The notes under the pieces: model-generated | What the model saw: only the letters and a program-made list of their open reading frames with translations | What the model was told of the DNA's origin: nothing | Databases searched by the model: none | Shown here: in pieces, positions 54,012 to 62,282 of the stretch | Layout: every line of letters starts with the position of its first letter | Position numbering within the stretch: the first letter of the stretch is position 1 | Translations under genes and position numbers: made by a program | Origin: Pseudomonas ekonensis | GTDB taxonomy: Bacteria > Pseudomonadota > Gammaproteobacteria > Pseudomonadales > Pseudomonadaceae | DNA: 64,000 nt | Reading direction: 5' to 3' | Assembly (NCBI RefSeq): GCF_019145435.1 | Contig: NZ_JAHSTS010000001.1 | Coordinates: forward strand, 1,750,001-1,814,000

Positions 54012-54479
54012 AGTTATTACCCTCATCAGTGGTCCCAAATGGGTGTCCGGGACGCTCATCCCGAAATGGACGTATTCATGCGCTGCGTGGCGTTGTGAGC
54101 CGCTTAGCCAGAATTACCGACCATTCCTTACAGAAGCTGCTTTCAAAGTTTTACGCCTGCAGAACGGGAGCTGATGAGGGTTGGCGTCGGGCTTTTCCCC
54201 GCTGGAAAAACCGTTCGCCAACACCGCTCTGAAGGAACGACTGTGCTCGTGACGCTTTGAAAACAGCTTCTTGACGGACATTGGCGCCTAAAAAGGCTGG
54301 CTGATTCTACGGCAAAAAAAAATTAAAGGTAAGTCGGCCGGCATTGGACTTTGGTGGCGGGTCTGGCGGGCCTTCCCAAGCCCCGTGGGCGGCTTGACCT
54401 TGCAATCGGAGGGGTGATCAATGGCGGACAAAGGGCTACCATACCGGCCTGTTCCGCGTTGCCGTGTTTTGCCCTTTCT
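54012..54479. other. Intergenic region upstream of acnB and the DUF1289 gene
   Basis: This 468-bp gap separates the divergent acnB and DUF1289 genes. It contains a strong hairpin (54180-54222), a long A-run at about 54305-54315, and, on the minus strand, TAGAAT that could be a -10 box for acnB. No gene is convincing. The rightward part (54340-54479) shows no clear promoter. Confidence 0.55.
54180..54222 (-). promoter_or_regulatory. Cruciform-like hairpin in the acnB leader
   Basis: GTTGGCG (54180-54186) pairs with CGCCAAC (54216-54222). Within the enclosed loop, TTTTCC and GGAAAA can pair around CCGCT. Aconitases bind RNA, and stable leader structures can act in post-transcriptional control, but no known motif is recognised here. 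Confidence 0.4.
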
Positions 54480-54950
54480 ATGCCCAATCAGACCATCAAG
54501 ACCCCCTGCGTCGGCCTTTGCTCCACCGTTTACGGTGACCTGGTGTGCCGCGGCTGCAAGCGTTTCCACCATGAGGTGATCCACTGGAACGGCTACGGCG
54601 AGGAGCAGAAGACGGCGGTGTGGCTGCGTCTTGAGCAATTGCTGTCACAAGTGATGGCGAGCAAGGTCGAGGTGTTCGACCGCGCGCTGCTGCGCCAGCA
54701 GTTGGAGCAGCGCAAGATCCGCTTCGTGCCGCACCAGTCGGAATATTGCTGGGCCTACCAGCTGATCGCCCGGGGCGCGCGGGTGATCGTCAATCTGGAG
54801 GCCTACGGGATGGTGCTGATGCCGGAATTCCGCGACTGGAACCTGCCGGAACTGCGCGACGCCATCGACCGGGAGTTCTTCCTGCTGTCGGAGGCGCACT
54901 ACCAGCGCTACATCGCCCCCGGTTTCCTCAAGGATGCCCTCGGCGACTGA
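54480..54950 (+). CDS. DUF1289 protein with a CxxC-type zinc motif
   Basis: A 156-residue protein whose first 50 residues match the DUF1289 family: CVGLCSTVYGDLVCRGCKRF, with four Cys residues that probably bind zinc or iron-sulfur. The rest is an extra 100-residue domain of helices and strands (QLIARGARVIVNLEAYGMVL, REFFLLSEAHYQRYIAPGF) of unknown role. It is divergent from acnB. The start follows weak CGTGTTTTGCCCTTTCT; the frame extends upstream, but no family likeness supports it. Confidence 0.75.
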   Translation: MPNQTIKTPCVGLCSTVYGDLVCRGCKRFHHEVIHWNGYGEEQKTAVWLRLEQLLSQVMASKVEVFDRALLRQQLEQRKIRFVPHQSEYCWAYQLIARGARVIVNLEAYGMVLMPEFRDWNLPELRDAIDREFFLLSEAHYQRYIAPGFLKDALGD

Positions 54951-54954
54951 GGGC

Positions 54955-55046
54955 ATCGCCAGCAGGCGGGCTCCCACGGAAACGGCGGGTGCCTGTCATT
55001 TCGGCAGCCACCGCTGAACCTGTGGGAGCTGGCTTGCCAGCGATAG
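54955..55046. repeat. REP pair between the DUF1289 and usp genes
   Basis: CATCGCCAGCAGGCGGGCTC and CTGTGGGAGCTGGCTTGCCA form an inverted pair between two convergent genes, starting 5 bp after the DUF1289 stop codon. Confidence 0.88.
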
Positions 55047-55069
55047 GGCCGGCCCGGACGCCGCAAGCC

Positions 55070-55933
55070 TCAGTGCTTGACCGCCAGCTCCACCAGATGA
55101 TCCTCGACTTCCTGTGGCTTGAGCACCAGCACGTCGCTTTCCAGCGCGTCGAGCACCACTTCGGCGGTGTTGCCGATCAGCGCGCCGGACAACCCGGTTC
55201 GGGCCACGGTGCCGATCACGGTCACCGCCGCCTGCAGCTTGTGGGCCATGAACGGGATCAGCACGTCCGCCGGCCCTTCCTCGATGTGCAGGTGTTCTTC
55301 ATCGATGTCGAACTCGGCCTGGAACGCCCGGCACTGCTCGCGGTAGCGCGCCTCGATGGTTTCCTTGAGCTGGAAGGTCGGGTCGGCCGCCGACAGCATC
55401 GGCGACGGATGGGCGCTGATCACGTGCAAGTGCCCCTTGGCCAGGCTGGCGATATCGTAGCCGTGGTCGATGATGGTGGTGTGCAGGTGGCGGTGTTCGC
55501 CGTCGGCGTTGCCCACGTCGACGGCGGCCAGGATCACCTTGTCCTTCCAGGAACCGGCGGTCTTCACCAGCAGCACCGGGGTCGGGCAGTGACGCAGCAG
55601 TTTCCAGTCGGCCGGGGTCAGCAGGGCCTTTTTCAGCGAGCTGTCGGGGAAGTGCTGCTTGATCACCAGTCCGCAGCCTTCGGCCTGCTGCACGTCGATG
55701 ATGGTTTCGTGCAGGCTTTCGTTCCACGCCTGTTCGGTGGTGACGCTGTAGCCGTCCGCCAGCAGCGCGGCCTTGAGCACGCTGAGCATGCCGGCGTGGT
55801 CGTGCTTCTTGTCGCACACCAGCAGGTGGAGGTGGGCCTGGGTCACGCCGGCGATCAGCTTGGCGCGCTTGAGCGCCAGGCTTTCCGAATGTTCGGGTTC
55901 GATGACCACCAGAATGCTGCGAATGGCTTGCAT
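55070..55933 (-). CDS. Tandem universal stress protein (UspE-like)
   Basis: A 287-residue protein with two Usp domains (first half IRSILVVIEPEHSESLALKRAK, in part; second KVILAAVDVGNADGEHRH onward). The second half ends near GTVARTGLSGALIGNTAEVVLDAL (in part), the usual ATP-binding loop GxxxxG....G(S/N)TA. Such proteins are made under stress and starvation. It lies beside REP repeats and is read towards the DUF1289 gene. A frame to 56011 was rejected because it begins upstream of the family start MQAIRS. Confidence 0.9.
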   Translation of the reverse strand: MQAIRSILVVIEPEHSESLALKRAKLIAGVTQAHLHLLVCDKKHDHAGMLSVLKAALLADGYSVTTEQAWNESLHETIIDVQQAEGCGLVIKQHFPDSSLKKALLTPADWKLLRHCPTPVLLVKTAGSWKDKVILAAVDVGNADGEHRHLHTTIIDHGYDIASLAKGHLHVISAHPSPMLSAADPTFQLKETIEARYREQCRAFQAEFDIDEEHLHIEEGPADVLIPFMAHKLQAAVTVIGTVARTGLSGALIGNTAEVVLDALESDVLVLKPQEVEDHLVELAVKH

Positions 55934-56048
55934 GAGCGGAGTCTCCAGCAATGAAAAGGCACGGCGTTGCACAACTATAGTTGCTGCACCCGCGCCTGCG
56001 ACTTGATGCATATCAACGGTGGCCGCTGGTGGTCTGCGGGCAGGCCGG

Positions 56049-56054
56049 TATAAT
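56049..56054 (+). promoter_or_regulatory. -10 box (TATAAT) before miaE
   Basis: A perfect TATAAT lies 38 bp before the miaE start codon. The -35 region (about 56026) shows no good match, so the promoter may need an activator or be weak. The assignment rests on the -10 match alone. Confidence 0.45.
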
Positions 56055-56091
56055 CGCGCCCTTCGCTTGATACCCTTTGCCCGTGAGCCCC

Positions 56092-56700
56092 ATGAACCTT
56101 CCCGAAATCCACGAATTCCTTGGTTGCCGCACCCCGGACGCCTGGGTCCAGGCCGCGCTGGCCGATCAGGAGACGCTGCTGATCGACCACAAGAACTGCG
56201 AGTTCAAGGCCGCCAGCACCGCGTTGAGCCTGATCGCCAAGTACCATTCCCACGTCGATCTGATCAACATGATGTCGCGCCTGGCCCGGGAAGAGCTGGT
56301 GCACCACGAACAGGTGATGCGCATCATGAAGCGGCGCAAGGTCGAGCTGCGCCAACTGCATGCAGGCCGCTACGCCTCGGGCCTGCGCAAGGTGGTGCGC
56401 AGCCACGAGCCGGTGAAGCTGGTCGACACCCTGGTGGTCGGCGCCTTCATCGAAGCGCGCAGCTGCGAGCGGTTCGAAGCGCTGGTGCCGCACCTGGACG
56501 AAGAACTGGGCAAGTTCTATTTCGGCCTGCTCAAGAGCGAGGCGCGGCACTTTCAGGGTTACCTGAAGCTGGCCTACCAGTACGGCGACGCCAAGGACAT
56601 CGCCCAGGTGATCGAGAAGGTGCGGGCCGTCGAGCAGGACCTGATCGAATCGCCGGACGTGGAGTTCCGCTTCCACAGCGGCGTGCCGAGCGCCGCGTGA
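56092..56700 (+). CDS. miaE: tRNA-(ms2io6A)-hydroxylase MiaE
   Basis: A 202-residue ferritin-fold di-iron protein. The iron-binding pairs are in AREELVHHEQVMRIM, VGAFIEARSCERFEAL and LLKSEARHFQGYLKL, as in MiaE, which hydroxylates the isopentenyl group at A37 of tRNA using O2. Residues CEFKAASTALSLIAKY near residue 40 hold the first Glu ligand. ATG 56092 follows GTGAGCCCC; GTG 56083 is an alternative. A strong terminator follows the gene. It is usually a single-gene unit and is here, too. Confidence 0.92.
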   Translation: MNLPEIHEFLGCRTPDAWVQAALADQETLLIDHKNCEFKAASTALSLIAKYHSHVDLINMMSRLAREELVHHEQVMRIMKRRKVELRQLHAGRYASGLRKVVRSHEPVKLVDTLVVGAFIEARSCERFEALVPHLDEELGKFYFGLLKSEARHFQGYLKLAYQYGDAKDIAQVIEKVRAVEQDLIESPDVEFRFHSGVPSAA

Positions 56701-56742
56701 CGGCATTTGTAAAAAACTCTTAAGACGATGAAATATCACAGG

Positions 56743-56767
56743 AAACCGGCCCTTGCGGCCGGTTTTT
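56743..56767 (+). terminator. Rho-independent terminator of miaE
   Basis: AAACCGGCC (56743-56751) and GGCCGGTTT (56757-56765) form a perfect 9-bp stem around CTTGC, with T residues on the right (GGTTTTTG). It lies 43 nt after the miaE stop codon. Confidence 0.9.
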
Positions 56768-56844
56768 GCTGCCTTCGGTAACCGCCCGGACACCGATTGC
56801 CGCCATAATGTCGCCCACTTCACAGAGGGCGGCAGACAGTCGTT

Positions 56845-57552
56845 ATGGATAACCTGGGTTTTGGCAGAGTCCTGCTGGTGGAAGACGATGAGCGCCTGGC
56901 CACGCTGATCGCGCATTTTCTGCGACAGCACGGCTACGAGGTGCGCACGGTGCACCGGGGCGATCTGGCGGTGGCCGCGTTCGTCGAGTTCAAGCCCAAG
57001 GTGGTGGTGCTCGACCTGATGCTGCCGGGGCAGAGCGGCCTGCAGGTGTGCCGTGAGATCCGCAGCGTGTCGGACACGCCGATCGTCATCCTCACCGCCA
57101 AGGAGGACGACCTCGACCATATCCTGGGCCTGGAGTCCGGCGCCGACGATTACGTGATCAAACCGATCAAGCCGCCGGTGCTGCTGGCCCGCCTGCGGGC
57201 GCTGCAGCGGCGCCAGGTGCCGGACGCCGACGTGTGCAACGCGCTGACGTTCGGCCACCTGGCCATCGACCGTAGCCGCCGCGAGGTGCGCCTGGGGGAC
57301 GAAGCGGTCGAGCTCACCACCATGGAGTTCGAGCTGTTGTGGCTGCTGGCCAGCGCCGCCGGCAAGATCCTCTCCCGGGACGAGATCCTCAACCGCATGC
57401 GCGGTATCGCGTTCGACGGCCTCAACCGCAGCGTCGACGTCTACATCAGCAAGCTGCGCGGCAAACTCAACGACAACCCCCGCGAGCCGGTGTGCATCAA
57501 GACCGTGTGGGGCAAGGGTTACCTGTTCAATCCGTTCGCGTGGGAGTTGTAG
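56845..57552 (+). CDS. rstA: OmpR-type response regulator, RstA-like
   Basis: A 235-residue regulator. The receiver domain has acidic Glu13-Asp14-Asp15, phosphoacceptor Asp57 (VVVLDLMLPG), Thr84 and Lys106. The winged-helix DNA-binding domain spans about 140-230 (ELTTMEFELLWLLASAAGKI; RSVDVYISKLRGKL). It is followed immediately by the matching sensor kinase gene, with the ATG right after the stop codon. It corresponds to RstA, which in other bacteria responds to divalent metal or acid stress; the signal here is not shown by the sequence. Confidence 0.9.
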   Translation: MDNLGFGRVLLVEDDERLATLIAHFLRQHGYEVRTVHRGDLAVAAFVEFKPKVVVLDLMLPGQSGLQVCREIRSVSDTPIVILTAKEDDLDHILGLESGADDYVIKPIKPPVLLARLRALQRRQVPDADVCNALTFGHLAIDRSRREVRLGDEAVELTTMEFELLWLLASAAGKILSRDEILNRMRGIAFDGLNRSVDVYISKLRGKLNDNPREPVCIKTVWGKGYLFNPFAWEL

Positions 57553-58839
57553 ATGCTGCGGCTATTCCTCGGGCTGTTCGTGGTGATGACCATCGGGCTG
57601 GTGCTGGCGCTGCAGACGGTGGAGCACACCTTCGATGCGCTGCTCGACTATCAGATGCAGGACTACAACCGCGAAGCCGTCCGCGGCCAGGCCTGGACGC
57701 TGGGCGAGCAGTTGCGCGGGCTGGACGGCCCGGGCCGCGAGGCGCTGCTGCAATCCATCCGCCCGCACTACGGCCTGGAACTGACGCTGGTCGAGGCCGG
57801 CGAGCTGGGCCTGACCGACAAGGAACAGGCCGAACTGGCACAGGGCCTGCTGGTCATCCGCGACAAGTACATGCGCTACATCGCGTCCATCGACGGCGGC
57901 ACGCAGCTGCTCAGCATCCGCTTGCCCGGCGAGCCGAGCCTGATGCCGTTCTACATCGCCGGCGCCTACCTGATGGTGGCGGTGATGATCGGCATCGTCC
58001 TGTTCTTCTGGGTACGCCCGCACTGGCGCGACCTGGAGAAGCTGCGCCTGGCGGCGGTGCGTTTCGGCGACAACGACCTGTCGGCGCGGATCCAGCTGTC
58101 GAAGCGTTCGAACATCCGCGACCTGGCCGGGCACTTCAACCTGATGGCCGCGCGGATCGAAACCCTGATCGCCAACCAGCGCGAACTGACCAATGCGGTG
58201 TCCCACGAGCTGCGCACGCCGATCGCGCGCCTGTCGTTCGAGCTTGACCAGCTCAAGCAGCAGCCTGAGGCGGGGCAGCGCCGCGAGTTGATCGCCGACA
58301 TGTACGCCGACCTCGGCGAACTGGAAGAGATGGTGTCCGAACTGCTCACCTACGCCAGCCTGGAGCGCGGCGCGACGGTGATCACCCGGGAGAACATTCA
58401 GGCCTTCAACTGGCTGGAGAGCGTGGTGGGCAGCGTGGCGCTGGAGGCCGAGGCGGCCGGGGTGCAACTGGTGATCCGCGAGTGCGGGGTCGACGAAGTG
58501 CGGATCGAGCCCCGGTTCATGGCGCGGGCGGTGATCAATCTGCTGCGCAACGCCATCCGGTATGCCGAGTGGCGGGTGGAAGTGTCGCTGTCGCGCATCG
58601 GCGATCAGTACGAGGTGCAGGTCAACGACGACGGGCCGGGCGTGCCGCTGGCGGGCCGGGAAAAGATCTTCGAACCGTTCTCGCGCCTGGACGCCAGCCG
58701 CGACCGCCGCACCGGCGGCTTCGGCCTCGGGCTGGCGCTGGTGCGGCGGGTGTCGCAGTCCCATGGCGGGCAGGTGGAGGTCGGGGATTCGGCGTGGGGC
58801 GGGGCGTCGTTCCGCATGACCTGGGCGCACCAGGACTGA
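57553..58839 (+). CDS. rstB: Sensor histidine kinase, RstB-like
   Basis: A 428-residue inner-membrane kinase. TM1 is at residues 1-20, a periplasmic domain runs to about 135, and TM2 is near 140-158. A HAMP linker, the H-box NAVSHELRTPIARL with His218, and the ATP-binding boxes LLRNAIRYA, DDGPGVP and GGFGLGLALV follow. It partners the adjacent response regulator. The organisation, spacing and length match RstB. The periplasmic signal cannot be told from sequence. Confidence 0.9.
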   Translation: MLRLFLGLFVVMTIGLVLALQTVEHTFDALLDYQMQDYNREAVRGQAWTLGEQLRGLDGPGREALLQSIRPHYGLELTLVEAGELGLTDKEQAELAQGLLVIRDKYMRYIASIDGGTQLLSIRLPGEPSLMPFYIAGAYLMVAVMIGIVLFFWVRPHWRDLEKLRLAAVRFGDNDLSARIQLSKRSNIRDLAGHFNLMAARIETLIANQRELTNAVSHELRTPIARLSFELDQLKQQPEAGQRRELIADMYADLGELEEMVSELLTYASLERGATVITRENIQAFNWLESVVGSVALEAEAAGVQLVIRECGVDEVRIEPRFMARAVINLLRNAIRYAEWRVEVSLSRIGDQYEVQVNDDGPGVPLAGREKIFEPFSRLDASRDRRTGGFGLGLALVRRVSQSHGGQVEVGDSAWGGASFRMTWAHQD

Positions 58840-58854
58840 CCGGCGCCGCCATTC

Positions 58855-59030
58855 CCTGTGGGAGCCAGACCGCTGGCGATGGCGGCGGGTCAGGCACTGA
58901 AGATGCCGGCAGTGCCGGCCTCATCGCTGGCAAGTCGAGTCGTCGCACCGCAGCTCCAACAGGTTTTTGCGGGGGGGGCACAGAATCTACGGCCGCTGCC
59001 GAGTCCTGTGGGAGCCGGCTTGCCGGCGAT
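58855..59030. repeat. REP cluster between the rstB and alkA genes
   Basis: Units CTGTGGGAGCCAGACCGCTG, CATCGCTGGCAAGTCGAGTC and CTGTGGGAGCCGGCTTGCCG fill the 206-bp gap between two convergent genes. The run of eight Gs at about 58971-58978 is between two units. Confidence 0.85.
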
Positions 59031-59045
59031 GAGCGATGACGCGGT

Positions 59046-59663
59046 CTAGCGGGCCGGCACCCGCCACAAGTACCAGGCAGCCACGGTGCGGTGCGGGCTC
59101 CAGGCCGATCCGATCTCGATCATCTGCTTGCGGGTCGGCTGCGCCTCCAGGCCCTTGAGCCGCCGGTAGCCTTCGCGCACGCCGAAATCGTCCGCCGGCA
59201 GAATGTCGGGCCGTTCCAGGCTGTAGATCAGCAGCATCTCGACCGTCCAGCGCCCGACGCCGCGCAGGCTGACCAGGCGTTCGATCAGCGCCTCGTCGTC
59301 CATCGCCAGCGCCGTGGCGTAGTCCGGCACCACGCCGTCGAGCGTGGCCTGGGCGATGCCCTGGATCGTCGCGATCTTGCCCGCCGAAAACCCGCAACTG
59401 CGCAGCCGGTCGAAACCGGTCGCCAGGATCTGCTCCGGACGGGGAAAGGCCTGATCCGGGAACAGCCCCACCAACCGCCCGACGATCGCATCCCCGGCCT
59501 TGGCGTGCAGTTGCTGATAGGCGATGGCCCGCACCAGCGATTCATACGGGTCGCGGGCCGGGTGGGGCTGATGCAGGCAGGGGCCGACGGCGGCGATGTG
59601 GCGCTGCCAATCGGCGTCCAGGCCGGCCAGGAAGGCGGTGGCGGGTTGATAGGCGTCAGGCAT
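59046..59663 (-). CDS. alkA: DNA-3-methyladenine glycosylase II (AlkA-type)
   Basis: A 205-residue HhH-GPD glycosylase. The hairpin-helix-hairpin is LVSLRGVGRWTVEMLL (130-145), and the catalytic Asp is Asp159 in LPADDFGV. It lacks the N-terminal domain of E. coli AlkA (282 residues), as do the short AlkA/MagIII-like forms. It removes 3-methyladenine and other alkylated purines. It is preceded on the same strand by the ada gene with a 100-bp gap that holds a small basic ORF. Together they form an adaptive alkylation-damage response unit. Confidence 0.9.
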   Translation of the reverse strand: MPDAYQPATAFLAGLDADWQRHIAAVGPCLHQPHPARDPYESLVRAIAYQQLHAKAGDAIVGRLVGLFPDQAFPRPEQILATGFDRLRSCGFSAGKIATIQGIAQATLDGVVPDYATALAMDDEALIERLVSLRGVGRWTVEMLLIYSLERPDILPADDFGVREGYRRLKGLEAQPTRKQMIEIGSAWSPHRTVAAWYLWRVPAR

Positions 59664-59666
59664 GGT

Positions 59667-59735
59667 CTATTTCCGTCGGCCTTTGGCTGCGCCGCGGGGA
59701 AACGCCTTTTCGCGGCGGGTGACGAGCGTTCTCAT
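59667..59735 (-). CDS. Possible 22-residue basic small ORF between ada and alkA
   Basis: ATG to TAG encodes MRTLVTRREKAFPRGAAKGR and two more residues, with an upstream AAAGGGTTTCC that could be a weak ribosome binding site. Its stop is 3 nt before the alkA ATG, as in coupled leader ORFs. It is strongly basic (Arg and Lys near 40 percent). There is no family evidence; it could be chance. Confidence 0.3.
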   Translation of the reverse strand: MRTLVTRREKAFPRGAAKGRRK

Positions 59736-59763
59736 GGAAACCCTTTACGGTGTGTCGACCCGG

Positions 59764-60846
59764 TCAGAAAGCCAATGGCTGTGTGAGCTGCACGGCCGCG
59801 TTCTCCAGCCTGAGCAGGAACGCCTTGCGCGGCTGTCCTCCACCATAGCCGGTCAGCGAGCCGTCCGCGCCGATCACCCGATGGCAGGGCACCACGATCG
59901 ACAGCCGATTGTGCCCGTTGGCCAGGCCCACCGCACGGCTGGCGCCGGGCTTGCCCAGGCGGGCGGCGATGGCGCCGTAGGTGCTGGTGTGCCCGTAGGG
60001 GATCTGCAGCAGCTCGGCCCACACCTGGCGGGCGAACTCGCTGCCGGGCAGGTGCAGCGCCACTGTGAACGCGTTGAGTTGTCCGGCGAAGTACTGCGCC
60101 AGTTCCGCTTCGATCCGCCGCAGATGGTCGTTGTGCCCCGGCGCAACCGCATAGCCGAAGCGGTTCTGCAGGTCTTCGACCTCCCGGGTCAGCGCCGGCC
60201 GGTCAAGGAACTCCAGCAGCACCAGCCCCCGGCGCTCGGCCATGGCGATCATCGGCCCCAGCGGGGTGGTCAGGCGGGTGAACAGCAGCGGCTCGCTGGC
60301 CGCCGCACGCCCGGGCGTGATGTGGAACGACTTCTGGAACGCATCGCGAAAGCCGCTCAGGGATTCGTAGCCCGAATCGAACGCAGCGTGGTCGATGGAC
60401 GCCCCTTGGCGGATGCCGCCCAGGGCCATGCCGAGCCTGCGGGTGCGCAGCCAGGCGTGGAAGGTCATGCCGAAATGCTGCTTGAACCAGCGCCGCAGCT
60501 TCAGCGGTTCAATGCCTTCGGCGAGCAGTTGCGCATCGCTCCAGCGCAGCTCCGGGTCGGCGTCCACGGCCGTGAGCAGCCGCTGCACCCAGTCCGGGGC
60601 GATGGCAGCGGCGTCCAGCGGCTTGCAGCGCAGGCAGGCGCGGTAGCCGGCGGACAGGCAATCGTCGGCGTGGGCAAAAAACTCGACGTTCTCCGGTTTC
60701 GGCTTGCGCGCCGTGCAGCTGGGGCGGCAGAAGATCCCGGTGGTTTTCACGGCCGTGAAGAACACGCCTTCATAGGCGGTGTCGCGTTCGAGCATGGCGC
60801 GAACCATTTCGGCGTGGGGTGGCAGGACAGCGGTCTGTATGTTCAT
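59764..60846 (-). CDS. ada: Bifunctional Ada: methyl-phosphotriester sensor and O6-methylguanine methyltransferase
   Basis: A 360-residue protein. The N-terminal zinc domain holds Cys40, Cys44, Cys71 and Cys74 (GIFCRPSC, ACLRC), where Cys40 is the methyl acceptor from phosphotriesters. An AraC-type HTH region follows (about 85-185), and the C-terminal methyltransferase domain carries PCHRVIG (Cys near residue 321), preceded by YGHTSTYGAIA. Methylation at Cys40 turns it into an activator of ada and alkA. The length matches E. coli Ada (354). The start MNIQTAVLPP fits; an extension to 60957 was rejected. Confidence 0.93.
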   Translation of the reverse strand: MNIQTAVLPPHAEMVRAMLERDTAYEGVFFTAVKTTGIFCRPSCTARKPKPENVEFFAHADDCLSAGYRACLRCKPLDAAAIAPDWVQRLLTAVDADPELRWSDAQLLAEGIEPLKLRRWFKQHFGMTFHAWLRTRRLGMALGGIRQGASIDHAAFDSGYESLSGFRDAFQKSFHITPGRAAASEPLLFTRLTTPLGPMIAMAERRGLVLLEFLDRPALTREVEDLQNRFGYAVAPGHNDHLRRIEAELAQYFAGQLNAFTVALHLPGSEFARQVWAELLQIPYGHTSTYGAIAARLGKPGASRAVGLANGHNRLSIVVPCHRVIGADGSLTGYGGGQPRKAFLLRLENAAVQLTQPLAF

Positions 60847-60955
60847 GGGCCGAGGATAAATCCGCTTATCCGATGGCTCCACCGAAAAATCGACAGTGAA
60901 TTTTTTCCCTGTTGCACTAGAGTGGACGGGTCGTTTCCGCCCAAGGATTGAATGC

Positions 60956-61372
60956 ATGACGCCTTTTACGATTCAACGCATCGACCACATCGTGCTGCGG
61001 GTCGCCGACCTTCAGCGCAGCATCGGGTTCTATGGCCGGGTCTTCGGCGCCGAGGTGGTCAAGCGCAACGAGAAGCTGGGCCTGGTGCACTTGCGCGCCG
61101 GCACGTCGATGATCGACCTGGTCGACCTCAGCGGCGAGATCGGCCGCAAGGGCGGCGCGGCCGCCGGCGCCGAGCGGCGCAATGTCGACCACTTCTGCCT
61201 GCGCATCGAGCCGTTCGATGAGCAGGCGATCACCGAGCACCTGCAATCGGCCGGCCTCACGGTGGAGAAGGCCGCGACGCGCTTCGGCGCCGAGGGCAAC
61301 GGCCTGTCGCTGTACTGCTTTGACCCGGACGGCAACCAGGTCGAGCTCAAGGGGCCGTCGCAGGCGGAGTGA
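60956..61372 (+). CDS. VOC-family protein
   Basis: A 138-residue vicinal-oxygen-chelate protein with two beta-alpha-beta-beta-beta halves. The opening IDHIVLRVADLQRSIGFYGR is typical of glyoxalase/dioxygenase members. The metal-ligand candidates His in IDHIVL, His in NVDHFCLRI and Glu in NQVELKG are present. The substrate, perhaps a dioxygenase or antibiotic type, is unclear. ATG 60956 follows AAGGATTGAATGC. It is divergent from ada. Confidence 0.85.
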   Translation: MTPFTIQRIDHIVLRVADLQRSIGFYGRVFGAEVVKRNEKLGLVHLRAGTSMIDLVDLSGEIGRKGGAAAGAERRNVDHFCLRIEPFDEQAITEHLQSAGLTVEKAATRFGAEGNGLSLYCFDPDGNQVELKGPSQAE

Positions 61373-61404
61373 ATGGGGCGACCTCCGCTGTCGCCCCGGC
61401 CGGT

Positions 61405-62088
61405 TCAGCGGGCCAGCTCCTTGAGCAGCAGGTCCGCCACCGCGCCGCCCGACGCCGGGTTCTGGCCGGTGATCACGCGCCGGTCGGCCACCGCGTAGGC
61501 GGCCCACGGCTGGTCGGCCTTGACGTAGCGGGCGCCGCGCTTGACCAGTTCGTCTTCGGTGAGGAAGGGCACGTACTGGTCCAGTTCGGCCAGGCGCTCT
61601 TCTTCGTTGGAGAACCCGGTCACCTGCTTGTCCTTGACCAGCACCTGGCCGTCGGACAGCGTGATGTTCAGCAGGCCCACCGCACCGTGGCAGACCGACG
61701 ACACGTAGCCGCCGTTCTCATAGATCGCGGCGCTGAGCTTCTGCAGGTCGGGGTTGTCGGGGAAGTCCCAGATCACCCCGTGCCCGCCGGCGTAATAGAT
61801 CGCCACATAATCCCCGGCATTGACCTGGCTGGCCGGCAGGGTGGCGCCGAGCCGGTTCATGAAGGCCTTGTCGTGGTACCACGCCCAGTCCACCGGCTCG
61901 GCCATGGCCAGGCTGTGGGGGTCGATCGGGGTGTAGCCGCCCTGCGGGCTGGTGTAGTCCACGGTGTAGCCCGCCGCCTCGACCTTCTTGACGAAATGCA
62001 CCGCTTCGCCCAGCCAAAGGCCGGTGGCGCGGTTCAGGTTGGGGTACTTCTCGACGCTGGTCAGCACAACCAGAATTTTCCTGGACAT
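61405..62088 (-). CDS. DJ-1/PfpI-family protein, Hsp31-like
   Basis: A 227-residue protein with the DJ-1/PfpI triad region: Cys133 in the nucleophile elbow VSSVCHGAVG with His134, and Glu28 (GLWLGE) beside it. Residues AIYYAGGHGVIWDFPDN near 97-112 are the GGHG block of the Hsp31/glyoxalase III subgroup. It may act as a glyoxalase, deglycase or chaperone. The start follows AGGAGTCTTGCG. It is divergent from an AraC regulator gene, which may control it. Confidence 0.88.
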   Translation of the reverse strand: MSRKILVVLTSVEKYPNLNRATGLWLGEAVHFVKKVEAAGYTVDYTSPQGGYTPIDPHSLAMAEPVDWAWYHDKAFMNRLGATLPASQVNAGDYVAIYYAGGHGVIWDFPDNPDLQKLSAAIYENGGYVSSVCHGAVGLLNITLSDGQVLVKDKQVTGFSNEEERLAELDQYVPFLTEDELVKRGARYVKADQPWAAYAVADRRVITGQNPASGGAVADLLLKELAR

Positions 62089-62282
62089 CGCAAGACTCCT
62101 CTTGTGAACGGGCGACGGTCGTCGCACTGCCGGTGAAGTCTAGAAGCCGTCGGCGGACGGCCCAATACACAAAATCCCAAATGGCTTGCCCAATCCTCCA
62201 GGCACACGGCGCCGGGCTCGCCCGCTGCGCATCCGCTGGCCTACCATGGGGCTTTCGCGGATATCGACGGGTGGCAAGGCAC

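Noticed and set aside
58971..58978. G-run as a quadruplex element
   Set aside because: A single run of eight Gs without further G-tracts at suitable spacing is more likely a hypermutable tract inside a decayed REP cluster.
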